The position numbers and the translations under genes were made by a program. Positions 18,443 through 27,399 of a DNA stretch of 64,000 bases are shown here, piece by piece; position 1 is the first letter of the stretch; each line of letters begins with the position of its first letter. Source of the DNA: CAYNWT01 sp964450955 (GTDB taxonomy: Bacteria > Planctomycetota > Planctomycetia > Planctomycetales > Planctomycetaceae); contig CAYVFI010000026.1 of the NCBI GenBank assembly GCA_964450955.1, positions 1-64,000 of the forward strand, written 5' to 3'. The notes below the pieces were generated by a model that was given only the letters and a program-made list of their open reading frames with translations, ran no database searches and was not told the origin of the DNA.

Positions 18443-19894
18443 ATGGCGCCAACGCAAGGCAGCGGGCTGTCACTTGTCAAAACGAAGATCGTTGCAACGG
18501 TCGGACCCGCGTCCGCCGATGAACCTGCGATTCGCGAACTTATCGAAGCCGGCGTCGATATTTTCCGCCTTAACTTCGCTCACGGAACCCACAAGTGGCT
18601 CCATAATGTCCTGACAATCATCCGCAAGACAGCCATCGAATTGGACAGCCCCATCGGTGTCCTGGGCGACCTGTCCGGACCAAAAATTCGGCTTGGCCAA
18701 CTGCCGGAAGCCGGCGTCGAATGCCACGAAGGCGCGATGTTTACGTTTGGCAGAGAACCAAACGCGGACGATCCTCATTGGCTCACGTGCACTTACAAAC
18801 AACTCATTGACGACGTCAACGTGGGCGACCGCGTTCTGCTGGCTGACGGCATGGTGGCCATGCGAGCCACAGAGAAAACGTCCGACACGATTGTTTGCAA
18901 AGTCGAACAGTCGGGCCGCATTCGTTCGCGTCAGGGAGTCAACCTGCCTGGCGTCGCCCTGAGCACGCCAAGTCTGACGGAGAAAGATCGCGGCGACCTG
19001 AAATGGGCACTCGATAACGAACTCGATTTCGTCGGCCTTAGCTTTGTGCGTTCATCAGACGACGTGGCCCTGCTTCGTGCCGCGATTTCTGAGCATCCGT
19101 CCGGACACCAACCGTTTATCATTTCAAAAATTGAAAAGACCGAAGCCGTCGATGACATTGAAGCGATCCTGGACGTAACCGACGCCATCATGGTGGCTCG
19201 CGGTGACCTGGGCGTCGAAGCCGACATCACGATGGTTCCGGTCCTGCAGAAGAAAATTATCCAGCTCTGCAACCAACACCGTGTTCCTGTCATCACGGCC
19301 ACGCAGATGCTGGACAGCATGCAGGAAAACGACCTGCCAACTCGCGCCGAAGCGACAGACGTCGCCAACGCGGTTCTGGACGGAACCGACGCCGTCATGC
19401 TGTCCGGTGAAACGGCCATCGGCGCCCACCCGGCTCGCTGCGTTCGCATGATGGACAAGATCGCTCACAACGCCGAAGAACTGGTTACTTTCAGCCCACG
19501 AGTGGATTCAGAAAGCGACCCAACCCGTCGCGCGTTGCCTGTCACTGAGGCCGTTGCGATTGGAGCCGTTGGGGCCGCAACGCAATTGAACGCGAAGCTA
19601 ATCGTGATCGCTTCGCGCACGGGGCGAACCGCAATGGCGTTTTCAAAACAACGTTGCCAGACTCCCATCATCGCAGTTTCCGGAGACCCAAAAATCGCCA
19701 GACGCATGTGTCTGTTTTGGGGAGTCACCTCGCTTCACACCGACGCCGTCGCCGGCAACGCAGACCAACTGACCGAACGAGTTGACACCTGGGGCCGCAA
19801 GAACGGGATACTTGTCCAAGGCGACCGCCTGGTTCTGGTCACCAAGACCAAAGATCAGGGCCACGACATGATGTTAATTCACAGCGTTGAGTAA
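18443..19894 (+). CDS. pyk: Pyruvate kinase
   Basis: A 483-residue cytoplasmic enzyme converting phosphoenolpyruvate and ADP to pyruvate and ATP in glycolysis. The N-terminal barrel begins KTKIVATVGPAS, and the substrate site includes RLNFAHG. The catalytic signature is SKIEKTEAVDDIE with MVARGDLGVE. Further barrel motifs are TATQMLDSM and MLSGETAIGAHPARCV. The C-terminal allosteric-type domain has ASRTGRTAMAFSK. The length is normal for the family. It is the second gene of a two-gene unit and convergent with the VOC gene, leaving only 12 nt between stops. Confidence 0.96.
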   Translation: MAPTQGSGLSLVKTKIVATVGPASADEPAIRELIEAGVDIFRLNFAHGTHKWLHNVLTIIRKTAIELDSPIGVLGDLSGPKIRLGQLPEAGVECHEGAMFTFGREPNADDPHWLTCTYKQLIDDVNVGDRVLLADGMVAMRATEKTSDTIVCKVEQSGRIRSRQGVNLPGVALSTPSLTEKDRGDLKWALDNELDFVGLSFVRSSDDVALLRAAISEHPSGHQPFIISKIEKTEAVDDIEAILDVTDAIMVARGDLGVEADITMVPVLQKKIIQLCNQHRVPVITATQMLDSMQENDLPTRAEATDVANAVLDGTDAVMLSGETAIGAHPARCVRMMDKIAHNAEELVTFSPRVDSESDPTRRALPVTEAVAIGAVGAATQLNAKLIVIASRTGRTAMAFSKQRCQTPIIAVSGDPKIARRMCLFWGVTSLHTDAVAGNADQLTERVDTWGRKNGILVQGDRLVLVTKTKDQGHDMMLIHSVE

Positions 19895-19906
19895 TCAGCC
19901 AGCAAC

Positions 19907-20284
19907 CTACTCCGGTTGAATCAACGCGGACACCGCACCAGCCGGATCCTGAATCACGGCCACTGAACCGTAGCCGCCCATGTTGCGTGTGGGTGTGATG
20001 GCTTTGCCGCCGAGCGATTGAACCTGTTCCAAACTGGCGTCCAGGTTTTCCACGGTGATGTACATCAACCAGTGTGGCGGGATGTCGGCGTTCGGACCTT
20101 TCGCGTGACAGATGCCACCGACGGGAGTTCCGTCGGACGCCTTCACGACGTAGTCAGAATAGTCGCCCATGTCGTGGGCTTCCGTTTCCCAGCCGACAAC
20201 AGCCTTGTAGAAGTCGCAGATCGTATCGGCGTCGGCCACTGTCAGGTCGAACCATCCAACCTGCCCGGGTTTTTGTTCTGACAT
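19907..20284 (-). CDS. VOC-fold (glyoxalase/bleomycin-resistance) protein
   Basis: A 125-residue protein with two beta-alpha-beta-beta-beta modules: GWFDLTVADADTICDFYKAVVGW at the N-terminus and MYITVENLDASLEQVQSLGGK in the second half, ending VAVIQDPAGAVSALIQ. Single-domain VOC proteins of this kind bind a metal as dimers; the substrate is unknown. The divergent neighbour is the short PQQ protein gene. Confidence 0.88.
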   Translation of the reverse strand: MSEQKPGQVGWFDLTVADADTICDFYKAVVGWETEAHDMGDYSDYVVKASDGTPVGGICHAKGPNADIPPHWLMYITVENLDASLEQVQSLGGKAITPTRNMGGYGSVAVIQDPAGAVSALIQPE

Positions 20285-20383
20285 AACCTGTTTTCTTCAA
20301 GCGACTTGTGTTCAAACCGTAATTCCGTGATCCAACCGCACCTGGAACACGTTCTTCCTGCGTCATTCGACAGGAGAACCTCT

Positions 20384-20758
20384 ATGGATCAGCGGACAGA
20401 GTATTCTACCCCAACCATTATGGACCTGGTGTTCGTGGGCTTCAATTCGCGGGTCGTGGCCATGCATCGCGAAACGGGGCAGACCATTTGGGAATGGAAG
20501 TCGCCGAAGGGCAGGAGCCAACTGGTTAGCGTGATGCTGGACGGCGACATTCTGGTAGTGTCGATTCAGGGTTACATGTACGGCCTGGATCCGCTGACTG
20601 GCGGAACCTACTGGCACAACCCACTGACCGGGATGGGTTACGGGTTGCCTTCGCTGTGTTCGATACGAGCGAACACAGGTTCGGCCGGAGCCGCCGCGAT
20701 AGTTGCTCAACAGCAAGCAACGTCCGGAACAGGTTCGCACTCGCCCCCTACAACGTGA
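20384..20758 (+). CDS. Short PQQ-like repeat protein
   Basis: A 124-residue protein with only about two propeller blades (RETGQTIWEWKSPKG and DPLTGGTYWHNPLTG), followed by a low-complexity Ala/Gly/Gln tail. Full propellers need six to eight blades, so it must oligomerise or is a relict. No signal peptide is seen. ATG 20384 was chosen for AGGAG 7-8 nt upstream. Its 3' end overlaps the convergent pdxJ gene by 11 nt. Confidence 0.75.
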   Translation: MDQRTEYSTPTIMDLVFVGFNSRVVAMHRETGQTIWEWKSPKGRSQLVSVMLDGDILVVSIQGYMYGLDPLTGGTYWHNPLTGMGYGLPSLCSIRANTGSAGAAAIVAQQQATSGTGSHSPPTT

Positions 20759-21464
20759 CCAACTGCTTCATCTCAGCGACAGCTTTCTCGAACCCAACCA
20801 TGACCGCTCGAGCCACAATGCTGTGGCCGATGTTAAGTTCCTGAACACCGTTAATCTCAGCGATGCGGCGGACGTTGCGGTACGTCAGGCCGTGTCCCAT
20901 ATGAACCAGCAGGCCTTTCTGCTGAGCGTAAGCGGCGCCTTCGAGTAGCGTGTCGTATTCGGCGTCTGTTTCTGCCGGGCTTTTGGCGTCGGCGTAACGA
21001 CCGGTGTGCAATTCAACCGCGTGGGCTCCAACGGCGACGGCGGCTTCGATTTGAGCCAGGTCGGGATCGATAAACAGGTTCGCTTCGATGCCGGCTTCTT
21101 TGGCCCGGTTCACAATCTCAGTGATGCGACCTTTGTTGCCCAGCACGTCCAGGCCGCCTTCGGTTGTGATTTCCTCACGCTTTTCCGGGACCAGGCTGAT
21201 TTGTTCTGGCTTCACCTCCATCGCGATGGCCACAACACTTTCGGCGATGGCAATTTCCAGGTTCATTTTCACCTGAACGGTTTCTTTCATCACCAGCAGG
21301 TCACGATCCTGAATGTGGCGTCGGTCTTCGCGAAGGTGCAGCGTGATTCCGTCGGCTCCCCCGAGTTCCGCCAGCACGGCGGCCCACACAGGATCGGGTT
21401 CGTTGGTTTTTCGAGCTTCCCGAACCGTCGCAACGTGATCGATGTTTACTCCGAGGCTTGGCAT
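20748..21464 (-). CDS. pdxJ: Pyridoxine 5'-phosphate synthase
   Basis: A 238-residue cytoplasmic TIM-barrel enzyme joining 3-amino-2-oxopropyl phosphate and 1-deoxyxylulose 5-phosphate into pyridoxine 5'-phosphate (DXP-dependent vitamin B6 route). Signatures are LGVNIDHVATVREAR, GADGITLHLREDRRHIQ, LVPEKREE, and GLLVHMGHGLTYRNV. The length from ATG 21464 matches the usual ~240 residues; an upstream in-frame ATG at 21596 would add 44 unlike residues and overlap the divergent PQQ gene. Confidence 0.96.
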   Translation of the reverse strand: MPSLGVNIDHVATVREARKTNEPDPVWAAVLAELGGADGITLHLREDRRHIQDRDLLVMKETVQVKMNLEIAIAESVVAIAMEVKPEQISLVPEKREEITTEGGLDVLGNKGRITEIVNRAKEAGIEANLFIDPDLAQIEAAVAVGAHAVELHTGRYADAKSPAETDAEYDTLLEGAAYAQQKGLLVHMGHGLTYRNVRRIAEINGVQELNIGHSIVARAVMVGFEKAVAEMKQLVTL

Positions 21465-21587
21465 GGCTTCAACTTTATCTGCGTTTAGATGTCGTTCTGT
21501 ATCACTTTCGCGCGATTCTAGTCGGGCGGAAACGGACACGCTATTCTCGGGACACTGCTCGGCTTTTTTCGGTTCAGGGAACCAATC

Positions 21588-22934
21588 ATGCGACATCTTT
21601 TAACCGCTGCCATTCTGCCTGTTTTGCTGGCTAACACCGGATTCTCTCAGGAACCGGAAACCACAAAAAACTGGCCCGCGTTCCGCGGCGCTGATGCTCG
21701 CGGCATTGGCTATGGGAAAACGCTGCCTCTGACGTGGGATACAAAAACCAACGTCGATTGGAAGCTGGACATCAAAGGCCGCGGGTGGTCATCGCCAATT
21801 GTATGGAACGGGCAAATTGTCCTGACCAGCGTGGAAACGGAGGGCAAGTACGAAGAACCAAAGAAGGGTCTGTACTTCGGTGGCGAACGTGGAGTGCCGC
21901 CGAAAGACAAGCACACGTGGAAGGTTCTTTCCTTTGATCTGGCGACCGGTCAACCAAACTGGGAACGCACCGTCCACGCCGGCGCGCCGGAGGGGACTAT
22001 TCACATCAAGAACAGTTTCGGTTCTGAAACGGCTGTCACCGACGGCGAACGCATCTACGCGTACTTTGGAAACGTGGGCATTTACTGCCTGGATATGGCC
22101 GGCAAAGTGCTTTGGGAAAAGCGATTGGAAGCGAAGAAGACTCGGCTTGCCTGGGGAACCGCCGCATCCCCCGCTCTGCATAATGGCCGACTGTACCTGG
22201 TCAACGACAACGAGGAAGAATCGTGGCTGATGGCTCTGGATGCGAAAACCGGCGACGAAATCTGGAAGGTGGCTCGCAAAGAAAAAAGTAACTGGTCAAC
22301 ACCATACGTCTGGGAAAACAAACTCCGAACCGAAATCATCACTCCGGGCAGTCAACTTAGTCGCTCGTACGACACGGACGGCAAGCTGCTGTACGAATTC
22401 GGTGGAGCCTCAACCATCACCATCGCGACGCCTTATTCTTATGACGGACTGTTGTACGTGACGTCGGGCTACGTCGGCGATCGGCGCAAACCGATCTTTG
22501 CGATTCGTCCGGGAGCGAAAGGCGATATCTCGCTGGGGCAAGACGAAACCTCGAACGAATTCATCGCGTGGTGCAACAAAACCGCCGCGCCGTACAATCC
22601 CAGCACCATCGTCTACGAAGGGCTGCTGTACGTTCTTCACGATCGCGGGTTCTTTGTTTGCTACGACGCAAAGACGGGCGAAGAAGTCTACGGCAGGAAA
22701 CGACTGCCCAACTCAGGCAGCGGGTTCACTTCATCGCCGTGGGCCTACAACGGCCACATTTTCTGCATCAATGAGAACGGCAAGACCTTCGTGATTAAAG
22801 CTGGTCGCGATTACAAGTTGGTCGGAACCAACCAACTGGCAGACGACGACATGGGCATGGCGACACCTGCAATCGCCGACGGAAAATTGGTTCTCCGAAC
22901 AAGGCATCGGTTGTATTCGCTGTCGCAGAAGTAG
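21588..22934 (+). CDS. Secreted PQQ-type beta-propeller protein
   Basis: A 448-residue exported protein. The signal peptide ends near residue 20 (TGFSQ), then NWPAFRGADARGIG, the same opening as in the propeller protein at 2059-3375. Blades such as GQPNWERTVH, GKVLWEKRLE and GDEIWKVARK are visible. The two propellers in this window are paralogues by layout. No catalytic assignment can be made. It is convergent with the BamA-like gene, with a bulged hairpin and the degenerate repeat between them. Confidence 0.88.
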   Translation: MRHLLTAAILPVLLANTGFSQEPETTKNWPAFRGADARGIGYGKTLPLTWDTKTNVDWKLDIKGRGWSSPIVWNGQIVLTSVETEGKYEEPKKGLYFGGERGVPPKDKHTWKVLSFDLATGQPNWERTVHAGAPEGTIHIKNSFGSETAVTDGERIYAYFGNVGIYCLDMAGKVLWEKRLEAKKTRLAWGTAASPALHNGRLYLVNDNEEESWLMALDAKTGDEIWKVARKEKSNWSTPYVWENKLRTEIITPGSQLSRSYDTDGKLLYEFGGASTITIATPYSYDGLLYVTSGYVGDRRKPIFAIRPGAKGDISLGQDETSNEFIAWCNKTAAPYNPSTIVYEGLLYVLHDRGFFVCYDAKTGEEVYGRKRLPNSGSGFTSSPWAYNGHIFCINENGKTFVIKAGRDYKLVGTNQLADDDMGMATPAIADGKLVLRTRHRLYSLSQK

Positions 22935-22972
22935 GAACGGCGGCGAATCTTCGATTCAGACTGAGAAGAAGT

Positions 22973-23036
22973 GCGTCATTCGAGTGCGTAGAGGCTTCGG
23001 CACCCTTCTGCCTACACCGTTCTACTCGAATGCGCA
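22973..23036. terminator. Long bulged hairpin between convergent genes
   Basis: CATTCGAGT at 22977-22985 pairs with ACTCGAATG at 23024-23032, extended by flanking GCG/CGC with one bulge and by an inner GTAG..GGC / GCCTAC helix. The position between two convergent genes suggests a bidirectional terminator, though no T-run is present on either side. Confidence 0.45.
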
Positions 23037-23056
23037 GCTTCATCCACATCAACTAA

Positions 23057-23072
23057 CGGATACCGATCGAAC
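23057..23072 (-). repeat. 3'-end repeat, degenerate copy 4
   Basis: On the minus strand it reads GTTCGATCGGTATCCG, 16 nt matching the centre of the repeats at 17457, 28823 and 46388. It lies 11 nt after the stop of the minus-strand BamA-like gene, thus in the same relation to the gene 3' end as the others. The left part of the core has decayed. Confidence 0.55.
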
Positions 23073-23082
23073 CAACAGTCCG

Positions 23083-25830
23083 CTAGCGGTTGGCTGAGAC
23101 GTAGAAGCTGAAGATGCGTTCGTCGTCGAATTCTTCGCTTAGCACGGGGAAGCCAAAGTCGAAGGCCAGCGGAACTGATCCCATTTGCGGGATAGTGACC
23201 CGCAGGCCGGCTCCGACTGTTAGCCGGAACGCATCGAAGCTGACGTCGTTTTCGACGGTTCCGAAGTCTGTAAACACAACGCCTTGAATTGCGTCACTGG
23301 CGACCAGTGGGAAGCGGTACTCGGCCGATCCAACGGCCATCCAGGTTCCACCAGTTGAAACGGAGTTCTCAACAGGACCGACACCGCGGAATGCGAAACC
23401 ACGGAACGATTGAAATCCACCAGCATAGAAGCGTTCGAAAATTGGCGTGTCGTCGCCGCTCCAACCAAGCTGGCCGGTCACTGAGAAGACATGCTGGCCG
23501 CTGCCGTCGGGACGACTGAAGACTGTTTGGAACTGGCGATATTCTGCTTCGAATCTTGGGTAGTCGAAGTCTCCAAAAGCCTGCTCGTAGGACAACTGAG
23601 CGTAGTGGCCTTCGGACGGCTGGGCGGATGAGTTACGTGTATCGTGAGTTACGCTGCCACGAAAAGTGGACAGGAAACTAGAACCGATCGCTTCCTGCAG
23701 GACATCTGGCGGAACCGGTGTGCCGGATGCTCCATTGATTCGAACCTCTTCCAAACGGATGGCTCCACTGATTGAAAGTTCCGGACTGATCTGTTTTCCG
23801 ATCGCGATTCGGCCGCCGCCACGACGTTCGTCCCAGTCCGGGAAGAACCGATTGAAGAAGAAACCGCTAAGACTGAGACTGTAGTCCGAATACAAAAAGT
23901 ACGGATCTGTCCAACTGGCCGAATACCGACTGACCTGGTCGCCAGGCACTGCTTCCAGTCGTAAGCGTTGACCACCACCACGCCATGCTCGACCATCGAT
24001 CACGTCGGCCCAGCTTGTTGGAGGTCTGAACAAATCAAAGTTGGCTTCGTCATAGACAAACGAACCAACCAGTCCGGCGTCACTGTTTAAACCACCGCCA
24101 AACGTCAGGCGACCGGTTCGACCTTCGTTGGCGAACACGTCAATGTCCACAAAACCCGGGTCCGGTGCTGTGAGAGCTCGACCGAATGGATCGCCCTGTG
24201 GATTGTTGTCATAGATCGGATTTGCCGGATCGAAATTCTGACCGCGAATATCGCCGCCCGGAATCTGACCTCGGAACACCGGGGCAGTGTGTCCATGGAA
24301 CGCTGGCGAAGAAGCCTGGCCGCGGAACAGAGTTTTAGCCTGAACCGGCTTCTGAAAGTACGCGGGCGGATTAAAGTAAAGCGATGACACGGGTTGATTC
24401 GCACCAGAGAGTGTTTTTTGCCCGTACCCAACGCTGTGCCCAAACCCTGTGGGACGATCGGCACTTTGGGCACGCATGACTGATGAGGGGCGAGTGTGGG
24501 ATGCGAGTCCCCGGGCCTGTTCGCCAGGTGTTACAGCAACACGAACACCGCCGGGACCCTGTTCGAAGATACCAGAACTTCTCAAACGACCCTCTAACCT
24601 GCGAAGTCTGGTTCGGCTGACAATGTCGCCGGGCGCCATTGGGCTGTGGTCCAGAACAACGGTCTCTTTTGTGTTTGAGTGTTCGTTGGTCAAATGGACG
24701 TTGATATTGCGAAGGATGCGAACTTTGTCTTCGTCAATCTCGTACACCAAGTCGACAAGGCCGGGTTGTTCCAGAAATCGCGGTACCGGCTGCACCTGGG
24801 CAAAGTAGTGACCTTTCTCGTCATACTGTGTCAGCATGTTCGAGACGTCTTTGTTCATGAACCGAGCGTTGAAGTAGTCGCCGGGCTTGAGTTCTCGACC
24901 CTTCAACAACTGCTTCTCTGACAGCGCTCCGTTGCCTTCGTAGACGACGTTGCGTGTCTTGTAGCGTTGCCCCTCAGTGACGTTGTACTGCACCGTTACC
25001 CAGGCTTTGTCTTTCGAAAACTTCGGTTCCGCTGTGACTTTTGCGTCGAAGTATCCCAAAGCGTGGTAGTAGGCTTCCAGCTTTTCGACATCGTTTGGAA
25101 TAGTTTCCGGGTTGTACAGGCCGAAGCTTAAAATCGGCAGGCCGACGATCGCTGCCTTGGTACCAAGCTTGGTCTTAAGCAGTGCCGCTGAAACAAACTT
25201 GTTACCAGTGACGTCACGTTTGTAAACGAAGACCTTTGGTCCTTCATTGATTCGGAACACAACTTCCTGGTCTCCGATTTCGCCGCCCTTTTCCAGAGTG
25301 ACTTCGGCGAACCGGAATCCCTTTTCTTCATACCGTCGCTTGATTTGTCGAGCCGCCTCGCGGTTGGCGCTGGGGTCCATGGGACTGCCGACCTGCAGGC
25401 CAGTCCACGAATCAAGCAGGTTCCTTTTGATTCGACGCCGGCCCGCATACGTAACGCGCCGCACGATAGGACGTTCTCTGACATGGAAAACAAGAACCGG
25501 TCCGGCGCTTGTATTGCGGTAGTCGTGTTCGACACTGGAGAACCAGCGCGTGTTATAGAGCTTGCGTTTGTCTTCGCGAATTTGTTGCGGATTCACTTCG
25601 CGCGATGGGTGCGTTCGCACGTGTTGCAGAATCGCCGTGTCGTGAATCGTTGTATTTCCAGCGATCTCAACTCCAACAATGCGCGTGGGTTCCTGCAATG
25701 CCGCAGCGCGCGCAGGGGCAGGAAGGGCGGCGCCGATGGAGATTACTACGGCGGCCACGCACGCAGAGGTTCCACGACGTTTGATCGCAGACAGTAGCCC
25801 GCGTTTCGCGCTGCAGATCATGATGTTCAA
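23083..25830 (-). CDS. bamA: BamA/Omp85-family outer membrane assembly protein
   Basis: A 915-residue outer-membrane protein. The signal peptide ends about residue 43 (PARAAAL). POTRA domains start at RIVGVEIAGNTTIHD and continue to about residue 430 (for example YAGRRRIKRNLL and YEGNGALSEKQL). A Gly/Gln/Pro-rich insert of about 110 residues separates them from the Omp85 barrel, which runs from about residue 560 to the end (FYAGGFQSFRGFAFRG is the conserved loop motif). AGGTGA lies 6 nt before TTG 25830; ATG 25821 is an alternative. The C-terminus ends SANR, not in the aromatic residue typical of proteobacterial barrels. Presumed to insert beta-barrel proteins. Confidence 0.93.
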   Translation of the reverse strand: MNIMICSAKRGLLSAIKRRGTSACVAAVVISIGAALPAPARAAALQEPTRIVGVEIAGNTTIHDTAILQHVRTHPSREVNPQQIREDKRKLYNTRWFSSVEHDYRNTSAGPVLVFHVRERPIVRRVTYAGRRRIKRNLLDSWTGLQVGSPMDPSANREAARQIKRRYEEKGFRFAEVTLEKGGEIGDQEVVFRINEGPKVFVYKRDVTGNKFVSAALLKTKLGTKAAIVGLPILSFGLYNPETIPNDVEKLEAYYHALGYFDAKVTAEPKFSKDKAWVTVQYNVTEGQRYKTRNVVYEGNGALSEKQLLKGRELKPGDYFNARFMNKDVSNMLTQYDEKGHYFAQVQPVPRFLEQPGLVDLVYEIDEDKVRILRNINVHLTNEHSNTKETVVLDHSPMAPGDIVSRTRLRRLEGRLRSSGIFEQGPGGVRVAVTPGEQARGLASHTRPSSVMRAQSADRPTGFGHSVGYGQKTLSGANQPVSSLYFNPPAYFQKPVQAKTLFRGQASSPAFHGHTAPVFRGQIPGGDIRGQNFDPANPIYDNNPQGDPFGRALTAPDPGFVDIDVFANEGRTGRLTFGGGLNSDAGLVGSFVYDEANFDLFRPPTSWADVIDGRAWRGGGQRLRLEAVPGDQVSRYSASWTDPYFLYSDYSLSLSGFFFNRFFPDWDERRGGGRIAIGKQISPELSISGAIRLEEVRINGASGTPVPPDVLQEAIGSSFLSTFRGSVTHDTRNSSAQPSEGHYAQLSYEQAFGDFDYPRFEAEYRQFQTVFSRPDGSGQHVFSVTGQLGWSGDDTPIFERFYAGGFQSFRGFAFRGVGPVENSVSTGGTWMAVGSAEYRFPLVASDAIQGVVFTDFGTVENDVSFDAFRLTVGAGLRVTIPQMGSVPLAFDFGFPVLSEEFDDERIFSFYVSANR

Positions 25831-26213
25831 GGGAATTCACCTGTTGAGAACGCGCTGAAAAGGCACAACGCGGCAGGTTTCTTGTGCTTCGGGGTGGTGA
25901 ACCGGACAGTCCAATGAAGCGCAAGGTAGGATCACCCGAACGGGTGAGGGTTGGAATAGGAGCGTAGAAATAGCCCAGATCCAACTTTCAAGGCAATACC
26001 AGCATTTGCTGGTTTGAACGCGTGATGCTGACGCAAAACGATTATGGCACTGGCGCAGGCACTAGATTGGCCCGCAACGTGGGCGGAGCAGACGATTTAG
26101 GTTCGAAAACAGGTTCGAACTAAACGAGAAGTCGAACCCGAATTCTACAGGCCTTTCTGGTTCAAACAGCGGTCCCTACACCATGACCGCTACCGATGTC
26201 ATTGCCGGCTGCC
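25831..26213. other. Intergenic region, 383 bp, no gene seen
   Basis: It holds the upstream region of the BamA-like gene and the 3' flank of the LacI gene. The only notable structure is a tandem AGGTTCGAA / AGGTTCGAAC pair at about 26098-26121, ending in the palindrome GTTCGAAC. No coding potential and no convincing promoter were found. Confidence 0.5.
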
Positions 26214-27215
26214 TTAGCCCTGGAGAAGCGATACGGACTCGCGAGCTTGTAGCTGTCCGGGATACATCTGCGATTCGAATGGCTGCCCATCAATCAGGTC
26301 AAGTACGGCCGCGGATGCGCTTTGCCCCATCTCGCGAGCCGGCTGTCGGACGGTTGTGAGCGGTGGTGTCATGTAGGCAGATTCCATCTGGTCGTCAAAT
26401 CCGACCAGTGAAATGTCGTCGGGAACCCGCAGTCCGTGTCGGTGCAATGCCAATCGTGCACCGAAGGCGGCTATGTCGTTGGCAGCGAAGATGGCGGAGA
26501 ATTGCGTTTTCCCTGCGATAAGCGTTTCGACAGCCGCGGCTCCCGATTCAGCACTGAAGTCGCCGTGGAGCACCAATTCGGAATTCACAGCGATACCGTT
26601 CTTTCGCAACGCGTCCTTGTAGCCGGTGAAGCGATCGATTGCGTCGGGATGATGTTCGACGCCCTGGATAAACGCGATGGACTGATGACCGTGTTCAATC
26701 AGGTGACTGGTTGCGTCGAAGCCGCCCGCGACGTTGTCCATGTAGATGCAGTTGTGTTCTGGCAGTTCGGTTTTTCTGGCAGCGAGTACTGTCGGCAGCT
26801 GGGCGCACAGTTTTGTGATGTCGTCCTCAGGGACATCGCCACCGATGAGAACCAAGCCGTCGACGCGTCGGCTGACCAGAGTGTCTATCGCTTCGGCTTC
26901 CGCGATGCGGTTCCATCGGCCGTCGGCGAAAATTGGCGAGTAACCGGTCCCGCTTAGGCCCGCGATGACACCCTGCGAGATCGTGTCGTAGAACGGACTT
27001 CCGATGATTTGAGTCAGCACGCCGATGGTCATTGAGCGGCCACTGGCCAGGCTTCGCGCGAGCGTGTTGGGTTTGAAACCAAGTTGCTGAGTCGCTTGCA
27101 GAACCGCGTTCTTCTTTTCGCTGGCAACACTCGCCGTACCATTTAGAACGCGAGAAACAGTGGCCTTCGAGACCTTCGCGGCGTCGGCGATGTCCTGAAT
27201 AGTGACTTTGTTCAT
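26214..27215 (-). CDS. LacI-family transcriptional regulator
   Basis: A 333-residue repressor. The N-terminal helix-turn-helix plus hinge is VTIQDIADAAKVSKATVSRV then TLARSLASGR; the rest is a periplasmic-binding-protein-like sensor (TIGVLTQIIGSPFYDTI). The C-terminus has the usual DDISLVGFDDQMESAYMTPPLTTVRQP. It is divergent from the sugar transporter gene, and the perfect palindrome at 27267-27280 between them is the likely operator. It is expected to control the transporter-glycosidase operon and itself; the inducer is probably a sugar taken up by that operon. Confidence 0.94.
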   Translation of the reverse strand: MNKVTIQDIADAAKVSKATVSRVLNGTASVASEKKNAVLQATQQLGFKPNTLARSLASGRSMTIGVLTQIIGSPFYDTISQGVIAGLSGTGYSPIFADGRWNRIAEAEAIDTLVSRRVDGLVLIGGDVPEDDITKLCAQLPTVLAARKTELPEHNCIYMDNVAGGFDATSHLIEHGHQSIAFIQGVEHHPDAIDRFTGYKDALRKNGIAVNSELVLHGDFSAESGAAAVETLIAGKTQFSAIFAANDIAAFGARLALHRHGLRVPDDISLVGFDDQMESAYMTPPLTTVRQPAREMGQSASAAVLDLIDGQPFESQMYPGQLQARESVSLLQG

Positions 27216-27265
27216 GTTCGGGCAGGGGCGGGTGTCGAAACTCAGAAACCGCTTATTTTACCGAC

Positions 27266-27293
27266 TTGAAACCGGTTTCATAGGATGTATCCT
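27266..27293 (+). promoter_or_regulatory. Promoter with LacI-type operator
   Basis: TTGAAA (27266-27271) and TATCCT (27288-27293) are spaced by 16 bp and form a plausible sigma-70 promoter for the transporter operon. A perfect 14-bp palindrome, TGAAACCGGTTTCA (27267-27280), overlaps the -35. The central CCGG and TGAAA arms fit LacI-family operators, so binding of the divergently encoded regulator should block the promoter. The leader to the ATG at 27400 is about 100 nt. Confidence 0.75.
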
Positions 27294-27399
27294 GAAGTCA
27301 ATTCTATACCGGTGTGATGGCTGAGTTTTGGCCGAACTTAAGTTCGCACTCGCGGTTTCCAGGGAAACGATTCTGCCTGGCCAGCAGTGGGTACGCGCG

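Noticed and set aside
26098..26121. Tandem AGGTTCGAA motif considered as a tRNA T-loop or operator
   Set aside because: No acceptor stem or cloverleaf can be folded around it, and no promoter is adjacent.
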